Source: CALCCV01 sp964388665 (GTDB lineage: Bacteria > Bdellovibrionota > Bdellovibrionia > Bdellovibrionales > Bdellovibrionaceae). From it: a DNA stretch of 25,027 bases. The position numbers were made by a program, and so were the translations under genes. Location of the stretch: assembly GCA_964388665.1 (NCBI GenBank), contig CAYMBJ010000059.1, positions 1 to 25,027 on the forward strand, in the 5' to 3' direction. The notes beneath the pieces are model-generated. The model saw only the letters and a list, made by a program, of their open reading frames with translations, was not told the DNA's origin and ran no database searches. This document shows, one piece after another, positions 21,736 through 25,027 of the stretch (the stretch's first letter is position 1; every line of letters starts with the position of its first letter).

Positions 21736-23475
21736 CTACTGTCTCTGAATTATCCTGATGGAGTTGCCTTCTGGCTGGAGGACTATGAAATGGGCTGCCT
21801 GGTCTGGCTTGAGCTCTTGGGTGTAAAATCTTCGATTTCTAAAAGTTAGGACGATAGGCACGTCTTCAACCAATTTTACGCCCCCATTTTCCCGCGATAG
21901 TGTCCTAAGGACAGTTTCGATTTTTGCAACAGTCTCTCCACTTAATTGACCCTGCTGTGACTCTTTTCTTATAATCTCATAAATATCCTTGTTTTCAATC
22001 GACGCAATGGATTTTTGTCCTGCATTTTTCTGTGAAGTGCGACTTTGTGAAATAGGACCAACGCCGCTCGATCCAAATGCGGTCTCCCTAGACGGAGATC
22101 CGGCATTCTGAGCAGAAGTTGCGATTTCGTCAGTCCCGGCACTGCTGGGCGCCCCCGCAGCTTTAGGAGCGAGCCTAGTACCTGGAGTTTCTGGTGCCCG
22201 CCGCCCCAATAAATTGGCTTTTACAGCGCCGGACTCTTGCTTGGCTGAATTGGGGGAGATTTTCGGCAAACCGCTTGAGTCTGTATTTGCGAAAGCAGCT
22301 CTGGGACCCGGTGGGACGCTATTTGCGACAGAACTTGGGGTTCTACTAATATTTGTGCTAGGTGTGACCCGAACTTTGCCTGTAGTGCCAACTCGATTGA
22401 CGACATATGAGCCCACTGGCCCACCGAAGTAATTTCTAAATCGACCAACTTCAGAGGCGAGGTTCCTGGCCGCTCTAATGACTACAGGATCTCTTATAGT
22501 CGCCTTTGTGGTGCCTCGAAAAGTATCGGTGTTTGTGACTTGCGCTATGGAAGATTCGAAATCCTTAATAGCGACAAGAGGGATTTCGCCTTGAATTTCT
22601 TTTTTCATTCTCAAAGGATTCACAAATCGCCCCCTCGGACAGGCTGCGAAATCAGTCGTGTCATTTTCCTTAAATTCATCTAGCGAAATACGACATCTCA
22701 AAGTGTCTGCTAACGATGCACCCTGGTCATCGGCGCACCCGTTTTTCACGAAGATTTCCTCTGGTTTGCGAGCCTGTTGTTGGTTTGAAGCAGTAAACTT
22801 GATTCCCAGACAGTCGTTATCTCGACATAGCATGGAGACCCCGCATTTAAAGTCATCGACACATCTAAATTTCAAATTTCTTGATCGTTCAAGAAACACG
22901 TCTCTCTGAGATGCCAATTCCGAAGCCCTATCAGTTGCTGTCAAAGAAGGTGATTCATCTGCTGAAAATAGAGTTCTTTGCGACTCCGCGTATGCCTCTA
23001 AGAAGGGATTGCTTTCTTTACAGCCGCTATCTTGAAAAACTGCCTTCAAGGTATCTTGCAGACCTCTTTCAAATAACTCTGCCGTGGCTCTATTAGAGAA
23101 GTTCGAGTAGCAGGATCGCTTCGTAAGTTCGTCAAATTTAAAAAATGGATCATCAAATGCTGGCATTTCAGTGGCCTCTAGCCTAGATACGTGGCCGTTC
23201 TCATCTAGATGAATAGTATGCTCCATTAGGTCGCCATCGAAACTCGCGATATATCCGCCCTGCGGGTTTTGTTCGACTGTGATTTCATCACTATCGATAC
23301 TGGAGGATAAGAACTGCGCTCTCAAAGGGCGCCCAAGCGCTATCAAAATAAAAACTAATATGCCGACTAGGCTGTGGAAAATTAGCCGGCGGATCTCAAT
23401 ATTGTAACTCAAAGTGTAGCGATTACTCACAAGTTCAATTATCCTTGAATGGCGGTAGTGAGGCAACTGTCCCAC
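21736..23475 (-). CDS. Large membrane-anchored extracytoplasmic protein, unknown function
   Basis: 579 aa from GTG 23475, or 564 aa from GTG 23430, which has AAGGA 12 nt upstream and seems at least as likely. A hydrophobic segment (about 31-48, IFHSLVGILVFILIAL) ends in LRAQ, so it is a signal peptide or anchor; the rest is extracytoplasmic. The N-terminal part (50-360) has about nine Cys, several closely spaced (FRCVDDFKCGVSMLCRDN), suggesting a disulfide-rich domain. Residues about 365-490 are a Pro/Ser/Ala/Gly-rich linker. A compact C-terminal domain of about 85 aa contains a helix pair and strands (IVLTFRNRRFYTQEL). I do not recognise a family. It lies upstream of the cyclase-like gene in the same orientation and diverges from the protease-like gene, which is also secreted. 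Confidence 0.7.
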   Translation of the reverse strand: MGQLPHYRHSRIIELVSNRYTLSYNIEIRRLIFHSLVGILVFILIALGRPLRAQFLSSSIDSDEITVEQNPQGGYIASFDGDLMEHTIHLDENGHVSRLEATEMPAFDDPFFKFDELTKRSCYSNFSNRATAELFERGLQDTLKAVFQDSGCKESNPFLEAYAESQRTLFSADESPSLTATDRASELASQRDVFLERSRNLKFRCVDDFKCGVSMLCRDNDCLGIKFTASNQQQARKPEEIFVKNGCADDQGASLADTLRCRISLDEFKENDTTDFAACPRGRFVNPLRMKKEIQGEIPLVAIKDFESSIAQVTNTDTFRGTTKATIRDPVVIRAARNLASEVGRFRNYFGGPVGSYVVNRVGTTGKVRVTPSTNISRTPSSVANSVPPGPRAAFANTDSSGLPKISPNSAKQESGAVKANLLGRRAPETPGTRLAPKAAGAPSSAGTDEIATSAQNAGSPSRETAFGSSGVGPISQSRTSQKNAGQKSIASIENKDIYEIIRKESQQGQLSGETVAKIETVLRTLSRENGGVKLVEDVPIVLTFRNRRFYTQELKPDQAAHFIVLQPEGNSIRIIQRQ

Positions 23476-23725
23476 TAGCTGTTGGTTGAGTCACGCAAGT
23501 AGATCTGTCTCGCTAGACTAGCATTTTCATGGCTTTAGGTTTCTATGTAAATAAACTTTCATCTTAAGCATTGATTTGAATTGACCTTGCGAACTATCAG
23601 AAGATTGCATGACTGCCCTTTTACGTTACTTTTCATTTCTTTGACACTTTTTATGAGATGTTTTCCCGTATTTTCAAGTGTTTATTGAAATGAGACATGC
23701 ATGGTGTTTGCACTGTAGTATTGAC

Positions 23726-24685
23726 ATGAACACAACAATAGCAATCATCAGTTTTATTATTAGCATCTTTGTTGGCCAACAGAGCTACTCATTTGGTAGC
23801 CTTAATGACCTGGCGAGGCTTAAGCCAGCTATAGAGAAGTATAGTGCTAGAATTTCCCGGAACAATGGAGATTTAGAGCAGAATGCCACTGTGATTTCGC
23901 CTTGCCTCGTAGTGGCAACTTTTCATCAGTTCTATGGCGAGGATGGATTAACAGTGACCAAGAATGGGCAAACTTTTGAAAATAGCGCATTGATGAATCC
24001 TGATGATCAAAGAGAAATGGGAATTTCAATTTACAGAACTCAGAGCGAAATTAAGGATCTAGGTTTTTCTCCTAGCGAGTTGAGGCATTCTCCTGATTCA
24101 CAATATATGTCTACAATTTGGGGACGAAACGCAGAAGGCCAGGAAAAGATGGCTCGCTTGGAGCTTTACCCGCAAGATCAGGAGTCAAAGAATAAAGGAA
24201 TGTTATTCACAGGTCACCGCGCAAGATTTAACTATGAGGACGTCAATAATCCCAGCGAGCGAAACGGCCTATCTGGCCTTCCGGTAGTTGATTTAGATGG
24301 AAACCTCGTCGGGATATTCTCTGAGGAAAGTGTGGTGCCAAATCTAAGAAATATGAAAGAGTATTTTTATTACAAAATGGCGAGCATATTGAACGGAATT
24401 TATAAGTCGGACAGACAGTTTGTAGTAGACAATTTGGCACGGTATGAGGAGGCCTTTCAACAAAACTCATGGGCATATGACAATGTTATTGGTAAACAAA
24501 AAAATTGTGAATCATCAACCGATAAACACAGCCTATCTGACCATATTTCTCGATTTGAGACACTGATGAAGTCCCATAGCAATTCATATTCTACGAAAGT
24601 CATTGCAACTAGGATTGAGGCAATAAAAGCCAAACTGAATCTTGAAGTCGCATCTAGCAGCAATGCTCAGACAACAGCGAACTAG
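23726..24685 (+). CDS. Secreted trypsin-like (S1-type) protease homologue, degenerate
   Basis: 319 aa from ATG 23726, which opens a clean signal peptide (MNTTIAIISFIISIFVG, cleavage near SYS-FG). Earlier in-frame starts at 23678 (GTG) and 23690 (ATG) add a His/Cys-rich stretch before the signal and have no ribosome site. The mature protein resembles bacterial trypsin-like peptidases: CLVVATFHQF (His67 as the catalytic His) and GLSGLPVVDLDGNLVGIF (Ser183, normally GxSGxP). The catalytic Asp is not clear to me. The C-terminal 120 residues are polar, helical and Ser/Asn-rich. It could be an active periplasmic protease or a binding-only relative. It is divergent from the disulfide-rich protein; about 250 nt lie between them. 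Confidence 0.65.
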   Translation: MNTTIAIISFIISIFVGQQSYSFGSLNDLARLKPAIEKYSARISRNNGDLEQNATVISPCLVVATFHQFYGEDGLTVTKNGQTFENSALMNPDDQREMGISIYRTQSEIKDLGFSPSELRHSPDSQYMSTIWGRNAEGQEKMARLELYPQDQESKNKGMLFTGHRARFNYEDVNNPSERNGLSGLPVVDLDGNLVGIFSEESVVPNLRNMKEYFYYKMASILNGIYKSDRQFVVDNLARYEEAFQQNSWAYDNVIGKQKNCESSTDKHSLSDHISRFETLMKSHSNSYSTKVIATRIEAIKAKLNLEVASSSNAQTTAN

Positions 24686-24833
24686 CTCTTAAAATTAGGC
24701 ATTCAGGCGATTTGCACCGTAACGGTAATACATCTGCACAAGCTTCTTTATGACAGATCCGATTAACAGGCTCCTGAAAAACTCATAATTTTTTGATTTT
24801 TTCGGTTCTCAACTTCTCTAGGTTCAATTTTTT

Positions 24834-24851
24834 TCAAATTTGCAAATTTGA
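24834..24851. repeat. Perfect 18-bp palindrome
   Basis: TCAAATTTGCAAATTTGA is its own reverse complement and lies in AT-rich intergenic DNA. It could be an operator for a dimeric regulator or a short hairpin; nothing adjacent decides. Confidence 0.6.
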
Positions 24852-24931
24852 TTTCATGTGCGACTTGGTTCTTTTGAGCGCGTGGGGTTGGCTTTTTTCC
24901 CGTTTTTTCCTTCTATTGCGGGCATAAGTTG

Positions 24932-25027
24932 TTAATTCTTACCAAGTTGTAAATAGCCACCGAAAACCTGAAGTGCAGTAGTAACGACTTGATCTGACAG
25001 GACTAGATCTTGGTCCAATAAACAACG
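24932..25027 (-). CDS. Possible C-terminal end of a gene leaving the window
   Basis: The minus strand is open from the window end to a TAA at 24932-24934, giving 31 codons that include SDQVVTTALQVFGGYLQLGK. The amino-acid mix looks protein-like, but a stretch this short can be open by chance. No family is recognised. Confidence 0.3.
   Translation of the reverse strand, partial: RCLLDQDLVLSDQVVTTALQVFGGYLQLGKN

Larger units (their letters stand above)
24686..25027. other. 342-nt region without a complete gene
   Basis: AT-rich DNA with T runs, an 18-bp palindrome (24834-24851) and two short minus-strand open stretches. One is a possible partial C-terminus running off the window end (24932-25027). 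The other is a roughly 36-codon stretch ending in TAA at 24695-24697, with no plausible start. These could be remains of a decayed gene or mobile element. No RNA gene or terminator with a good U tract is evident. Confidence 0.5.

Noticed and set aside
23641..23674. TTGACA upstream of the protease-like gene as a -35 box
   Set aside because: The nearest TATTTT is 22 nt away and no well-spaced -10 box is seen.
1..25027. CRISPR arrays, tRNA or rRNA genes, complete insertion sequences
   Set aside because: The repeats found are contiguous short-period arrays without spacers, and no RNA gene signature or transposase gene was seen.

Overview
The window reads as chromosomal DNA from a Gram-negative bacterium of intermediate GC. 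Genes are dense, most starts have AGGAG-type Shine-Dalgarno sites, and neighbours often overlap as ATGA or TGATG. The gene families (polyprenyl-phosphate glycosyltransferases, GT-C membrane glycosyltransferases, a type II ManC, a membrane class III cyclase-like protein) would suit a Bdellovibrionota or other proteobacterial lineage. That placement is weak inference, because no rRNA, tRNA or species marker is present.

Left flank (1-3232): a Fic-domain protein with its own inhibitory motif and a doubtful N-terminus, a strong hairpin, a small secreted Cys-containing protein with a readable promoter, and a membrane histidine kinase whose phosphoacceptor His is replaced by Thr and whose ATP-lid region carries a His/Gln-rich tract.

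Core operon (3233-14106, + strand): nine tightly coupled genes. They encode a flippase-like membrane protein, a HAD phosphatase, a class II aldolase/epimerase-like enzyme, a tandem two-domain nucleotidyltransferase, a DPM1-like GT2, a GT-C membrane protein fused to a phosphoribulokinase-like kinase, a reduced GDPD/PI-PLC-like TIM-barrel protein, a second GT-C enzyme and a second GT2. Together these suggest that an unusual phosphorylated (perhaps pentulose- or polyol-derived) sugar is made, nucleotide-activated, moved to a polyprenyl carrier, flipped and attached to a surface glycan. The pathway as a whole does not match one I can name.

Right part of the glycan region (14199-19706): a TylF-like methyltransferase, a third GT-C protein, a polyprenyl-phosphate GT2, an SDR epimerase and ManC (GDP-mannose supply). 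Right flank (19712-25027): a membrane class III cyclase-like protein with altered substrate residues and a helical C-terminus, a large membrane-anchored Cys-containing protein with a Pro/Ser/Ala linker, a degenerate trypsin-like secreted protein, and a 342-bp tail without a convincing complete gene.

The most striking theme is short tandem repeat DNA at about nine sites in this one region. Inside genes the period is a multiple of 3 (3, 6, 12 or 15 nt), giving in-frame low-complexity inserts in conserved enzyme domains or N-terminal tails. In intergenic DNA it appears as GATGA (5 nt) or AGTGAN (6 nt) arrays directly before start codons.
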